DNA from: an uncultured Collinsella sp.
GTDB lineage: Bacteria; Actinomycetota; Coriobacteriia; Coriobacteriales; Coriobacteriaceae
Reading direction: 5' to 3'
NCBI GenBank assembly: GCA_900543515.1
Contig: UQRW01000002.1
Coordinates: forward strand, 1-64,000
DNA: 64,000 bases
The notes beneath the pieces were generated by a model, which ran no database searches, was not told the origin of the DNA, and saw only the letters and a program-made list of their open reading frames with translations. The position numbers and the translations under genes were made by a program. Of the stretch, positions 1 to 7,579 are shown piece by piece. The stretch's first letter is position 1; each line of letters opens with the position of its first letter.

Positions 1-38
1 GATTGGTCAAAATCGTTTGACTATTAGCGGCTAAAATC

Positions 39-61
39 GCCCGGCGCTAACACCGGCTTTT
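39..61 (+). terminator. Possible terminator of a gene upstream of the window
   Basis: A short GC stem (GCCCGG against CCGGC, one bulged base, 8-nt loop) is followed by four T. It lies ahead of the toxin promoter and may end transcription entering from outside the window. The stem is short, so the call is weak. Confidence 0.3.
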
Positions 62-71
62 CCTGCCGATA

Positions 72-130
72 TTGTTCTTGTCCTATATAGTTGCTATCAT
101 AGTTTTACCGCAGAGGTAAAACTATGATAG
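72..130 (+). promoter_or_regulatory. higBA-type promoter with a perfect 16-bp inverted repeat operator
   Basis: A -35-like TTGTTC (72-77) and a -10 TATCAT (95-100) are separated by 17 bp; the -10 is also preceded by TG (extended -10). A perfect inverted repeat, arms 94-109 and 115-130 with a 5-nt spacer, covers the -10 and runs into the AGGAGG Shine-Dalgarno of the toxin gene. HigA-type antitoxins normally repress their own promoter through such palindromes, so this is the likely autoregulatory operator. The repeat is seen directly; its function is inferred. Confidence 0.7.
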
Positions 131-139
131 GAGGTGGTC

Positions 140-436
140 ATGCAGGTCAATTACAGGAACCGACAAATCGAGAAGATCTGTACGAACGCCTCCGACGCTA
201 TTAAGAAGTACGGTAATCGAACTGCGGGTCTTATTCATCAACGCGTCGACGAGATCGGTGCCGCAGATTCCGTTGAAACACTCGTCCAGTATGGAATCGG
301 GCGATGCCACCAGCTCGTTGGTGACCGTAAAGGGCAATTTGCAATGGACTTGGTACATCCTCTGCGATTGGTATTTGAAGTCATTAGGGATGAGATTCAG
401 ATAGCGGAAATTCAAGAAATCGTTGACTACCACTAG
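140..436 (+). CDS. higB: HigB-like toxin of the RelE/ParE superfamily
   Basis: A 98-residue basic protein of the size and pattern of HigB plasmid-maintenance killer proteins, which are ribosome-dependent mRNA interferases. The C-terminal stretch DLVHPLRLVFEV matches the family pattern of a core beta strand with a conserved Arg. ATG at 140 is preferred because AGGAGG (129-134) is 5 nt upstream; an in-frame GTG at 134 overlaps that SD. The antitoxin gene follows 43 bp downstream, giving the toxin-first order typical of higBA. Base composition is AT-richer than the core genes, consistent with horizontal acquisition. RelE-like identity is fairly sure; activity is untested. Confidence 0.75.
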   Translation: MQVNYRNRQIEKICTNASDAIKKYGNRTAGLIHQRVDEIGAADSVETLVQYGIGRCHQLVGDRKGQFAMDLVHPLRLVFEVIRDEIQIAEIQEIVDYH

Positions 437-479
437 CATGAGATTTGTAAACAGGAGAATGCTTAAGAGGTGAGAAGGC

Positions 480-1532
480 ATGGCAAGGAGCAAGACTTAT
501 ATCGCAACACCACCGGGAGCTACTATAAAGGAGCAGCTTGAGTATCGCGGTATGAGCCAGCGCGAGTTTGCTAGGCGCATGGATTACTCCGAGAAGTTCA
601 TAAGCCAGCTTATAAATGGACAAGTTGAACTTACTCCAAATACCGCGCATAGGCTTGAGATGGTGCTGGGCGTTCCCTCGGCATTTTGGATGAATCTTGA
701 GGCGCGTTATCGTGAGAAGTTGCTGCAGGTCGAGGACGAAAATTCTATCGAAGAGGATAAGCTGATTGCCAGGAAGTTTCCTTATGCACAAATGGCCAAA
801 CTGGGATGGGTCGAGCCGACGCGCTCCGTGGCTGTTAAAGTGGTCGAGCTTAGAAAATTCTTTGAGGTTGTTAGACTTACGCTGCTGAATGAAGACCGAC
901 TTGCTCCGGGAATCGCTTATCGTCGCCAGAAGGAAACCGCTGAATCCGAATATGCACTTTTGGCTTGGGCTCAGAAGGCCAAGATTGATGCGCGAGGTAT
1001 AACGACCGGTAAGATCAATGTTGGTAAGCTTGAGGAGTGTATTTCCAAACTCAGAGATCTTACGTCTATGGATCCTGCAGATTTTCAGCCGCTTCTTGTG
1101 TCTATGTTGGCTGAATGTGGGGTCGCGACGGTCTTTTTGCCTCATCTTGAACACACGTTTCTCAATGGTGCGACGTTCTATGACGGATCAAAGATTGTGC
1201 TCGCGCTTACGCTGCGCGGGGCCGATGCCGATAAGTTCTGGTTCAGTCTTTTTCATGAATTGGCGCATGTTATTAAAGGGCACATTGGACGGACCACTGG
1301 GACTACAGAAGAGGAGGAGCGCGCGGCGGATGCTTTCGCGCGTGATACGTTGATTCCTCCAGAGTCATATGCTCAGCTCGCTGTTGGAAACAAGACGTGT
1401 AGTTCCGTGATGTCTTTTTCTAATGAGATAGGAATTGCCCCAGGAATTGTTGTGGGCCGTTTGCAAAAAGATGGGTATCTGCCATATAGCCAGTTGAATA
1501 GCCTCAAGGTCAAGTATCAGTTCGCAGAATAG
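480..1532 (+). CDS. higA: HigA-type antitoxin fused to ImmA/IrrE metallopeptidase
   Basis: 350 residues with two modules. Residues about 12-70 form an XRE helix-turn-helix, including GMSQREFARRMDYSEKFISQ and a 'PSAFWMNLEARY' tail typical of HigA. The C-terminal half is an ImmA/IrrE (COG2856) zinc peptidase with HELAH at residues 259-263 and a downstream EEERAADAFARD segment that supplies the third ligand. In other systems ImmA/IrrE enzymes cleave their cognate XRE repressors. A repressor and peptidase on one chain could therefore be a self-regulating antitoxin that represses the upstream palindrome and neutralises the toxin. Start ATG 480 is preceded by AAGAGGTGAGAAGGC. Family assignment is firm; the peptidase target is unknown. 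Confidence 0.8.
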   Translation: MARSKTYIATPPGATIKEQLEYRGMSQREFARRMDYSEKFISQLINGQVELTPNTAHRLEMVLGVPSAFWMNLEARYREKLLQVEDENSIEEDKLIARKFPYAQMAKLGWVEPTRSVAVKVVELRKFFEVVRLTLLNEDRLAPGIAYRRQKETAESEYALLAWAQKAKIDARGITTGKINVGKLEECISKLRDLTSMDPADFQPLLVSMLAECGVATVFLPHLEHTFLNGATFYDGSKIVLALTLRGADADKFWFSLFHELAHVIKGHIGRTTGTTEEEERAADAFARDTLIPPESYAQLAVGNKTCSSVMSFSNEIGIAPGIVVGRLQKDGYLPYSQLNSLKVKYQFAE

Positions 1533-1785
1533 AGGGCGCATCTCCTAGAATTCCGGGTTTTCTATCGAGGTTTACCGTGAATGCGGGTGAAGAGCCGATG
1601 GCGCGCAGTCGTGGTCGCTGGAAGTCACGGTAAGATGTTCTCAGTGATACAGTCGTCGTGCACTCTACGTGAGGCGATGACCAAGAGGGGTCGTTGTTCG
1701 GTTTTCCGGCAACGGCCCTTTGACGTTTCCGCGACAACTGGATGTTGTTGCGTGTTCGCTTTAGGGTAGCGGGTTTTTATCGCGT
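1533..1785. other. Intergenic stretch, no gene recognised
   Basis: No credible coding region was found; the short open frames here have no SD and no family resemblance. A wobble-containing 11-bp hairpin (1686-1696 with 1710-1720) could be a weak terminator for the toxin-antitoxin operon, but no T run follows it. Confidence 0.4.
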
Positions 1786-2060
1786 TTTTCGGAAGTGCGG
1801 GGATAATCGAAACTCGCCGAGCACACTCGGATTTTTACCAACAAAACCGCAGGTCGCGGATGCCCAAAACCGGGGTCTGGTCGACAGGTCTCGGTTTTTC
1901 ACCGCACTTCCGGAAGCGCCCGACGGAAGTGCGCGGCAAATTCCGGAACCAACGAGCGCACTGTCCTTTTCATGTAAAGAAACCGCAGGTAGAAGCGTTA
2001 TCACTATCTAGTGCGGTCGGCATATCTGGAATTTGCCGCATACTTCAGGTTTGAGCGGCT
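1786..2060 (+). repeat. Copy 1 of a ~270-bp direct repeat with two internal stem-loops
   Basis: This segment is repeated in the same orientation at 4126-4398 with scattered mismatches; long stretches such as the ACCAACAAAACCGCAGGTCG and TCGACAGGTCTCGGTTTTTC blocks are identical. Inside the unit, 1790-1800 pairs with 1902-1912 (11 bp), and a second imperfect pair links the region near 1923-1945 to that near 2028-2048. The unit is therefore two tandem large hairpins. It has no open frame shared by both copies, so it is a noncoding element. It lies just before the ATPase/Toprim cassette. Confidence 0.85.
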
Positions 2061-2133
2061 CTCGCAGTAGGTTTTCATGGTTCGGATGGGCTTTGGTTAC
2101 ATGACTTTTCCCGTAGTTACGTAATTGATGCAG

Positions 2134-2180
2134 GTCTCCTATCTCTTGCCGTAATATAATTACGGCAAGAGATAGGAGAC
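2134..2180 (+). promoter_or_regulatory. Perfect 22-bp palindrome centred on a TATAAT -10 box
   Basis: Arms 2134-2155 and 2159-2180 are perfectly complementary across a 3-nt centre. A consensus TATAAT (2155-2160) spans that centre. The right arm contains the ATAGGAGA Shine-Dalgarno of the ATPase gene, which starts at 2185. No good -35 is visible at 16-18 bp. If transcription starts just after this -10, the RNA would hold only half the palindrome, which favours a DNA operator over an RNA hairpin. The layout mirrors the higBA operator. Confidence 0.7.
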
Positions 2181-2184
2181 TCTC

Positions 2185-3285
2185 ATGCTTAAGCGTTTTA
2201 CTGTTGATGGCTATAGGAATTTTCCGACTCCGATTACATTAAATTTTGCAGCTTCTCGTGATTACCAGTTTGCAGAAAATAACGTTAAAAACGGAACCGT
2301 GAAAACCGCACTTTTGATCGGCAGAAATGCGTCTGGTAAATCGAATTTCGGTTCAGCTTTATTCGACATTACGCTCGGCTTTCCAAAGGCATTCGATAAT
2401 TCTGACCAGGATGATCGTCTGTTTTTGAATGCTGATTGCGGGCGAGGTACGGCACAGTTCACCTATGTCTTTGAATTTGACGGTCGCGAAATCAATTATT
2501 GCTATGAGAAGACTTCTCCGACTACTTGGCTTCACGAGACCCTATCGATTGATGGGGAACGAATTTTCGATTTCAATAATGCACGCGGCGTTTTCGAAGA
2601 GAACCACCTTGAACGAATCGGTGCAGCTGGCTTTAATTTTGAATTCTTCGATGCTTCGTTGAGCCTTCTTTCTTATATAACGAGCAGTCTTCCAACTAAT
2701 GTTTTAGGTGCCTTGGCTGAATTACGCCGGTTTGTCTCGCGCATGAGGCTGATTCGCACGGACAACTTTCGATTAAAAGGGGTTGAAACAAAAAGGGTAG
2801 TCAACAAAATCATACGCGAGAACAAAGTTGCGGAATTTGAATCATTTATTCGCAATTTTGGAGTCGATGAGTCCCTGATCGTTATTAAAGAGTCCGACGG
2901 CTCGCCTGTTCTATATTTCAATCATCCCATGCGATGCATCCCGTTTGTCGAGGCGTGTTCTAGCGGTACAAGAACTCTGGTTAAGGTGTTCTCTGAGCTT
3001 GAGCTAAACGAGTCTGCCAGCTTTTTGTTTATAGACGAGTTTGACGCTTTTTGCCACTTTGAGATGGCTGAGAGCCTTTTGAAGCTCTTTGCTTCCAAGA
3101 CATCTTGTCAGATATTGTGCTCCACCCACAACACTTCGCTTGTTAAGAATGGCGTAATGAGGCCCGACTGCGTTTATCAAATTTCTGCAAAAGAGGGTAT
3201 TCGAACCTTGGCCGATTCCACCGATCGTGAGTTGAGGCTCGGCAACAATATTGAGAAGCTCCTCCGAGCTGGAGAGTTTGAGTAG
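2185..3285 (+). CDS. AAA/ABC-type ATPase of the AbiL/OLD/RloA-like group
   Basis: 366 residues. Walker A is GRNASGKS at 46-53, an ABC-like signature SSGTRTL is in the second half, Walker B is FLFIDEFDAF with D284/E285, and a following STHNTSLV gives the switch histidine. This is the AAA15/21 architecture (COG1106-like) found in abortive-infection and OLD-family proteins. Such ATPases usually work with a Toprim or RloB-type partner, here encoded 2 nt downstream. The gene is AT-rich and bracketed by direct repeats, so it looks like a transferred anti-phage cassette. ATPase identity is firm; the defence role is inferred. Confidence 0.75.
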   Translation: MLKRFTVDGYRNFPTPITLNFAASRDYQFAENNVKNGTVKTALLIGRNASGKSNFGSALFDITLGFPKAFDNSDQDDRLFLNADCGRGTAQFTYVFEFDGREINYCYEKTSPTTWLHETLSIDGERIFDFNNARGVFEENHLERIGAAGFNFEFFDASLSLLSYITSSLPTNVLGALAELRRFVSRMRLIRTDNFRLKGVETKRVVNKIIRENKVAEFESFIRNFGVDESLIVIKESDGSPVLYFNHPMRCIPFVEACSSGTRTLVKVFSELELNESASFLFIDEFDAFCHFEMAESLLKLFASKTSCQILCSTHNTSLVKNGVMRPDCVYQISAKEGIRTLADSTDRELRLGNNIEKLLRAGEFE

Positions 3286-3287
3286 CC

Positions 3288-4106
3288 ATGAACGGTGCGT
3301 CTGAAAAGAACGTCCTGCTCATTGTTGAAGGCGCTAAACGCGAGCCTCAGCTGATGGGGTGTTTATTTGAATCTTTTAGCCTCGCGGATGATCATCAAAT
3401 TGTTCCTGTCGAGATCAATGTTCATGACTTTCTTGATAAGCTCTTTCAAGAATACGGTTGCGATTTCGAGTCAATTGATCTTAAGCCCTTTGTCGCTGAG
3501 CTTCTTTCGGATAAAGATGATGCGGCTCAGCTTCTCGAATCCAGTTTTACAGACACCTTGCTCATATTTGACTTAGATCCTCAGGACAATCGGCTCGATT
3601 TTAAGCGGCTTGAGCTAATGCAAGACTATTACTGCGATAGCACTGATATGGGTCAGCTATATCTGAGCTATCCATCGCTTGAAGCATATCGTGATTTTGA
3701 TCCCTTGAAGTGTCTCTCTCTGGATGACGCCCTTGTTCCTTCAGATGTGATTTTTGGCCAGCGGTCTTACAAGGACTGGGTTGCCAGGAGGGGAGATTCG
3801 CTTGCGGATATTGGGCGTATTGATGGTTTTACATTTGCCTGCATTATTGCCGTCCATGCCCTGAGGTCGCTTTGGTTAACTAATGAGCAGATGATGCCAA
3901 TTGCAAACGAGTCTCTGGCTGACTTAGCTGCGACCGTGGCGGGCATCAATCATTCTGAACTTCTGCTCAATGAGATTGAACGTCTGAACAATGATTCATT
4001 TTGCGCATGCTGCACCTGCCTTTTTTTTATTGCGAATTGGCCTAAGCGACTAAATGACGTTATGAACAAGGCGATTAAGAGGGGTTTGGGTATTCGTTTG
4101 TTCTAA
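3288..4106 (+). CDS. Toprim/RloB-like partner of the ATPase, putative effector
   Basis: 272 residues. The N-terminus NVLLIVEGAKREPQLMG resembles the first strand and glutamate (E14) of RloB and Toprim-type domains. An aspartate pair FDLDPQD (D95, D97) and then QLYLSYPSLEAYRDF match the later acidic and 'S-P-E' motifs of RloB/DUF4435 proteins. Known two-gene defences such as AbiLi/AbiLii and PARIS pair an ATPase with this type of protein. The C-terminal third is not recognisable. The short gap from the ATPase gene implies co-translation. Family assignment is by motif only, so moderate confidence. Confidence 0.55.
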   Translation: MNGASEKNVLLIVEGAKREPQLMGCLFESFSLADDHQIVPVEINVHDFLDKLFQEYGCDFESIDLKPFVAELLSDKDDAAQLLESSFTDTLLIFDLDPQDNRLDFKRLELMQDYYCDSTDMGQLYLSYPSLEAYRDFDPLKCLSLDDALVPSDVIFGQRSYKDWVARRGDSLADIGRIDGFTFACIIAVHALRSLWLTNEQMMPIANESLADLAATVAGINHSELLLNEIERLNNDSFCACCTCLFFIANWPKRLNDVMNKAIKRGLGIRLF

Positions 4107-4125
4107 AGAGTCCCCTTCGCCATTT

Positions 4126-4398
4126 ATCTCCGGAAGTGCGGGGATAAATCGAAACTTGCCGAGCACACACCGATTTTTACCAACAAAACCGCAGGTCGCG
4201 GAAGGTTAAAACAGGGGTCTGGTCGACAGGTCTCGGTTTTTCACCGCACTTCCGGAATTGCTCGACGGAAGTATGCGGCAAATTTCGGAACCCTTGAGCA
4301 CATTGCCCATTTCATGAAAAGAAACCGCAGGTAGAAGCGTTGTCGCTATACGGCGTGGTCGGCATGTCAAGAATTTGCCGCATACTTTCGGATTGGGC
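4126..4398 (+). repeat. Copy 2 of the ~270-bp direct repeat
   Basis: Same orientation and order of blocks as 1786-2060, offset by about 2340 bp. The first internal stem is 4130-4141 with 4244-4255 (12 bp, perfect). The second is 4269-4284 with 4372-4387 (16 bp, perfect). Both copies keep the same pairings despite base differences, which argues for a selected structure. The unit lies directly after the Toprim-like gene. Confidence 0.85.
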
Positions 4399-4538
4399 GC
4401 TCATTTAACACTCTCGATGTCCCCACATCCCCTAAAAAAGTTCTTAAAACAGCCTTAAAGGCGCCTTGGCTCGCGTTGACAGCGTACAATACGCATGTTT
4501 GACTATGACAAATGTGGAATTAAGGGGAGGGGTGCGCC
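4399..4538 (+). promoter_or_regulatory. Leader of the pel operon, promoter not resolved
   Basis: The 140 bp before pelD contain TTGACA (4476-4481) and TACAAT (4485-4490), but they are only 3 bp apart and cannot form one promoter. A later TATGAC is also at a poor spacing. The promoter probably lies here because the preceding cassette ends at 4106. SD GGGGAGGGG (4524-4532) precedes the ATG at 4539. Confidence 0.35.
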
Positions 4539-6677
4539 ATGGAGGTGCTGGTTGTTGGCAACACCGCATATGTTGACGATGACTTTTGTGCCAAGGCGTT
4601 CCCCGGGGACCATGTGCAGGTCGTAGCCGCGCAGGACGCGTACCGCGACGAGTCGTCGCCCCATTCCTCGTGGAAAGAGCTTCTGCAACACCTGGATCAG
4701 GCCTACGAGTTCGACCGCGTGGTCTACCTTTCTAATTACCTTACCCCGCATATCGATAGCGTGGGCGATATCGAGCTACTGCGTTCGGTCTTTCGCGCGT
4801 GCATGGGTCGCCGGATCCAGCTGTTGTATATAGCAGGGCCCGCAGGTGCCGAGGGTGCCGCCGATGCCGCGGGGCGAACGGGCAAGGGCATTATCGCGCG
4901 CGCAGCCAACGACCTGTGCCGCTACTACGCTGCTCGCGAGGGCGTTCAGACCAAGATCCTGCGCGTGCCCTTCCTGTATACCGCGTCTGCCGCGCTGGAG
5001 GACCCGTTTTTGGTGCCGCTGTTCGACGCGTGCTCAACTGGATCGGTTGCTCTGCAGGGCGCGGAGGATGCGGCGTTTCCCCTGCTGTGCGCCGAGGAAC
5101 TCGCGGTGCTGATTCGCCGCATCTTTGATAGCTGGGATGCCTCTTTTGAGACGCTCGACGCTGCCGATGCCTTCCATCACACGGCGGGTGAGGTGGGGGA
5201 CGCCCTCAAGGCGTTGTTCCCCGGCCTTGCCGTTGCCTATGGCGATTCCGCCGGCTACACCCTGCCCGCCAGCGGCGTCGCTCGCGTGCGCTATGGCTGG
5301 TTTCAGCGCTACGACTTGGTGCGCGATCTTTCGACCATTCAAGCGCGTTGGGATGCTGGCCGTGCAAAGAAGGTCAACCCCTTGCGCGCCGCCATCGACC
5401 GCATCCAGATGCGCACGCTGCCTATTAAATGCCTGGAGACGGCAGCCGCCTGGGTCCTGTTCGAGGTGCTGGAGCATCTGTTCTCCCAATCGGCCCAGCT
5501 TAACGTGCTCGACTACCGCCTGCTGTACGTGGTACTGATCGGCACGCTGTATGGGCTCGATTTTGGCCTGGTTGCGGCGCTGCTGGCGTCGGTGGGTTTG
5601 GCCGCGAGCTACTTTACCCAGTATGGCTATACCTTCCAGGGTCTCTTTTACGAGCCGTCTAACTGGCTGCCGTTTATTGCGTACTTTGTTGTGGGTGCCG
5701 TGTGCGGCTATGTGCAGCTGCGCAACAGCGAAGCCATTAGGGCGGAGCGCGATCAAAACGAGCTCGTGCGCAACCGCAATACGTTCCTTACGCAGCTCTA
5801 CCACGACGCGATCGAGGACAAGCGCGCGTACAGGCGCCAGATCGTGGGTCGCCACGACAGCTTTGGCAAGATCTTTGCCGTGACGCAGGAGCTCGACGTA
5901 TTCAACCCACGCGACATCTATCGCAAGTGCTGCGAGCTTTTGGGCGAGATCCTCGAGAACGATTCGGTGGCGATCTACCATGTTTCGGGCGGGGCATTTG
6001 CACGCCTGGTGGCAGCAAGTCCCGCGATTGCCGAAGATGCCGCACGCTCGCTCACGCTTAAGCAGCTTGCACCTCTTTTGGGTGACGGGGGCCGTTCGAA
6101 CCTGTGGGTGAACCGCGAGCTGACGCCGGGGCTTCCCATGTTTGGATACACGATCGAGCGCGACGGGGCACCCGCCGTGTTGATCTTTGTGCGTAGTGCG
6201 GCCGAAAACCAAATGACCCTCTATTATCAAAACCTGTTCCGCATCTTGTGCGGGCTGGTCGAAAGCGCGCTGGGCCGTGCCTTTGGCTATGAGGCGGTGG
6301 CGCAGGATAAACGCTGCGTTGGCGGCACTTGCGTGCTCAAGCAGGCTGCCTTTGGCCAAGAGCTCGCGGCGGAGCAAGCGCTGGCAGATAGCAAGATGGG
6401 GAGTTTTTTGCTCCTGCGCGTGGTACCGGGCGTGGAGCCTGTCGGCGAGCTGGTGGGCGCAATTGGGTCGGCAATCCGCGAGAGCGACGCGGCGGGCTTG
6501 GTCGACGGCGACGTGCTCTACCTGCTTATGCGCCAGGCAAAGGCGTGCGATCTGCCCATTATCCGCGAGCGCCTGAGCGCAAAGCAGATTGCGGTGGAGC
6601 CCGTCGACGGCGAGGACATCGTGGCGCTGCTGCAGCACATCTCTTACACCGGTGACGGTGAGGGGGGTGCCGCTTGA
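4539..6677 (+). CDS. pelD: PelD-like c-di-GMP receptor with N-terminal degenerate SDR domain
   Basis: 712 residues in four parts. Residues 1 to ~270 follow an NAD-epimerase (SDR) fold, but the glycine loop is reduced to VVGNTAYV and the Tyr-xxx-Lys pair is absent. About 300-400 holds some four membrane helices. About 420-560 is a GAF domain. The C-terminus is a degenerate GGDEF: RESD (R647-D650) sits nine residues before DGDVL (656-660), matching the RxxD inhibitory-site spacing of diguanylate cyclases. This is the PelD plan, in which c-di-GMP binding switches on Pel export. Gene order D-E-A-F-G supports it. The SDR fusion is unusual. SD GGGGAGGGG fixes ATG 4539. Confidence 0.85.
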   Translation: MEVLVVGNTAYVDDDFCAKAFPGDHVQVVAAQDAYRDESSPHSSWKELLQHLDQAYEFDRVVYLSNYLTPHIDSVGDIELLRSVFRACMGRRIQLLYIAGPAGAEGAADAAGRTGKGIIARAANDLCRYYAAREGVQTKILRVPFLYTASAALEDPFLVPLFDACSTGSVALQGAEDAAFPLLCAEELAVLIRRIFDSWDASFETLDAADAFHHTAGEVGDALKALFPGLAVAYGDSAGYTLPASGVARVRYGWFQRYDLVRDLSTIQARWDAGRAKKVNPLRAAIDRIQMRTLPIKCLETAAAWVLFEVLEHLFSQSAQLNVLDYRLLYVVLIGTLYGLDFGLVAALLASVGLAASYFTQYGYTFQGLFYEPSNWLPFIAYFVVGAVCGYVQLRNSEAIRAERDQNELVRNRNTFLTQLYHDAIEDKRAYRRQIVGRHDSFGKIFAVTQELDVFNPRDIYRKCCELLGEILENDSVAIYHVSGGAFARLVAASPAIAEDAARSLTLKQLAPLLGDGGRSNLWVNRELTPGLPMFGYTIERDGAPAVLIFVRSAAENQMTLYYQNLFRILCGLVESALGRAFGYEAVAQDKRCVGGTCVLKQAAFGQELAAEQALADSKMGSFLLLRVVPGVEPVGELVGAIGSAIRESDAAGLVDGDVLYLLMRQAKACDLPIIRERLSAKQIAVEPVDGEDIVALLQHISYTGDGEGGAA

Positions 6678-7579
6678 TCTCGCTTGTCGTTGCTGCCGTC
6701 TTGCTGCTGATTCATGCGCTGGTTTGCCTGATGCTGTGGACGCTCATGAAGCTGGGCCTGCTGCCGGTGCGCGGGCACATGCTGGCTGTGATAGTGCTGG
6801 TGCCGCTGTGGGGCCCGTTGCTGGTGGTTCTGCTATCGGTCCGCAGCGCGGTGTTTGGCGAGGGGCTGAAAGAGTCTGCGCTGGAGTCGCTGTGCTTCAA
6901 CGACGACCTGCATCGCAGTATGTCGGTACCGAGTGGTGAGGACGATGCAGGCGTAGTGCCGCTCGAGGAGGCGCTCATCGTCAACGACCCGGCATACCGG
7001 CGCCGCCTAATGCTCTCCATGCTCACCGAGGAGCCCGACGCGTACCTGGCGCAGCTGCAGGCGGCTAAGCTTAACGACGACGTTGAGGTGGCGCACTATG
7101 CCGCGACGGCGGTGGCGCAGATCTCCAAGGAGTCCGACCTTAAACTGCAGCAGCTGGAGCATGCCTTTAAGACGGACCCGAGCGCGCAAAACCTCAACGA
7201 ATACTGCGATTTTCTTGGTGAATATTTGGGCTCGGGCTTGGCCGAGGGGCGCGTGGCTCAGATTCAGCGCCAACAGTACACGCGCCTGCTTGCGCGTCGC
7301 TGCGAGCGCGAGGACACCTTTGAGCTGCGCATTCGATATGCGACGGCGCTGGCCGATGTCGGACAGATCGACGAGGCGCAGGCCGTGATCGACCAGCTGG
7401 TGCTCGACGTGCCCGAGGAGCAGGAGGTTTGGATGCTTTGCCTGCGCCTGGCCGTGATGCGCCGCGACGGTGACGAGGTTCACCGTGTGATCGATGCGAT
7501 TGACAAGCAACATGTGTATTTGAGCGCCGACAACCGCGAAAAGATGGCGTTTTGGCGCGACGGGGAGGAGGCCAGATGA
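6674..7579 (+). CDS. pelE: PelE-like membrane TPR protein
   Basis: 301 residues. Two hydrophobic segments fill residues ~2-25 and ~33-55, followed by a soluble helical region with tetratricopeptide character (repeated A/L/Y helix pairs, residues ~120-290). PelE proteins interact with PelD and help assemble the Pel synthase at the inner face of the membrane. Translation starts at TTG 6674, which overlaps the pelD TGA, with SD GAGGGGGG just upstream. The sequence is weakly conserved; the call rests on topology, length and place between pelD and pelA. Confidence 0.7.
   Translation: MISLVVAAVLLLIHALVCLMLWTLMKLGLLPVRGHMLAVIVLVPLWGPLLVVLLSVRSAVFGEGLKESALESLCFNDDLHRSMSVPSGEDDAGVVPLEEALIVNDPAYRRRLMLSMLTEEPDAYLAQLQAAKLNDDVEVAHYAATAVAQISKESDLKLQQLEHAFKTDPSAQNLNEYCDFLGEYLGSGLAEGRVAQIQRQQYTRLLARRCEREDTFELRIRYATALADVGQIDEAQAVIDQLVLDVPEEQEVWMLCLRLAVMRRDGDEVHRVIDAIDKQHVYLSADNREKMAFWRDGEEAR

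Noticed and set aside
1786..4398. Insertion sequence or composite transposon
   Set aside because: The repeats contain no transposase frame, no matching terminal inverted repeats and no target-site duplication that I can see.
5034..6638. Long antisense open frame opposite pelD
   Set aside because: It mirrors the codon positions of a clearly coding plus-strand gene in GC-rich DNA, has no SD, no family motif and no independent promoter.
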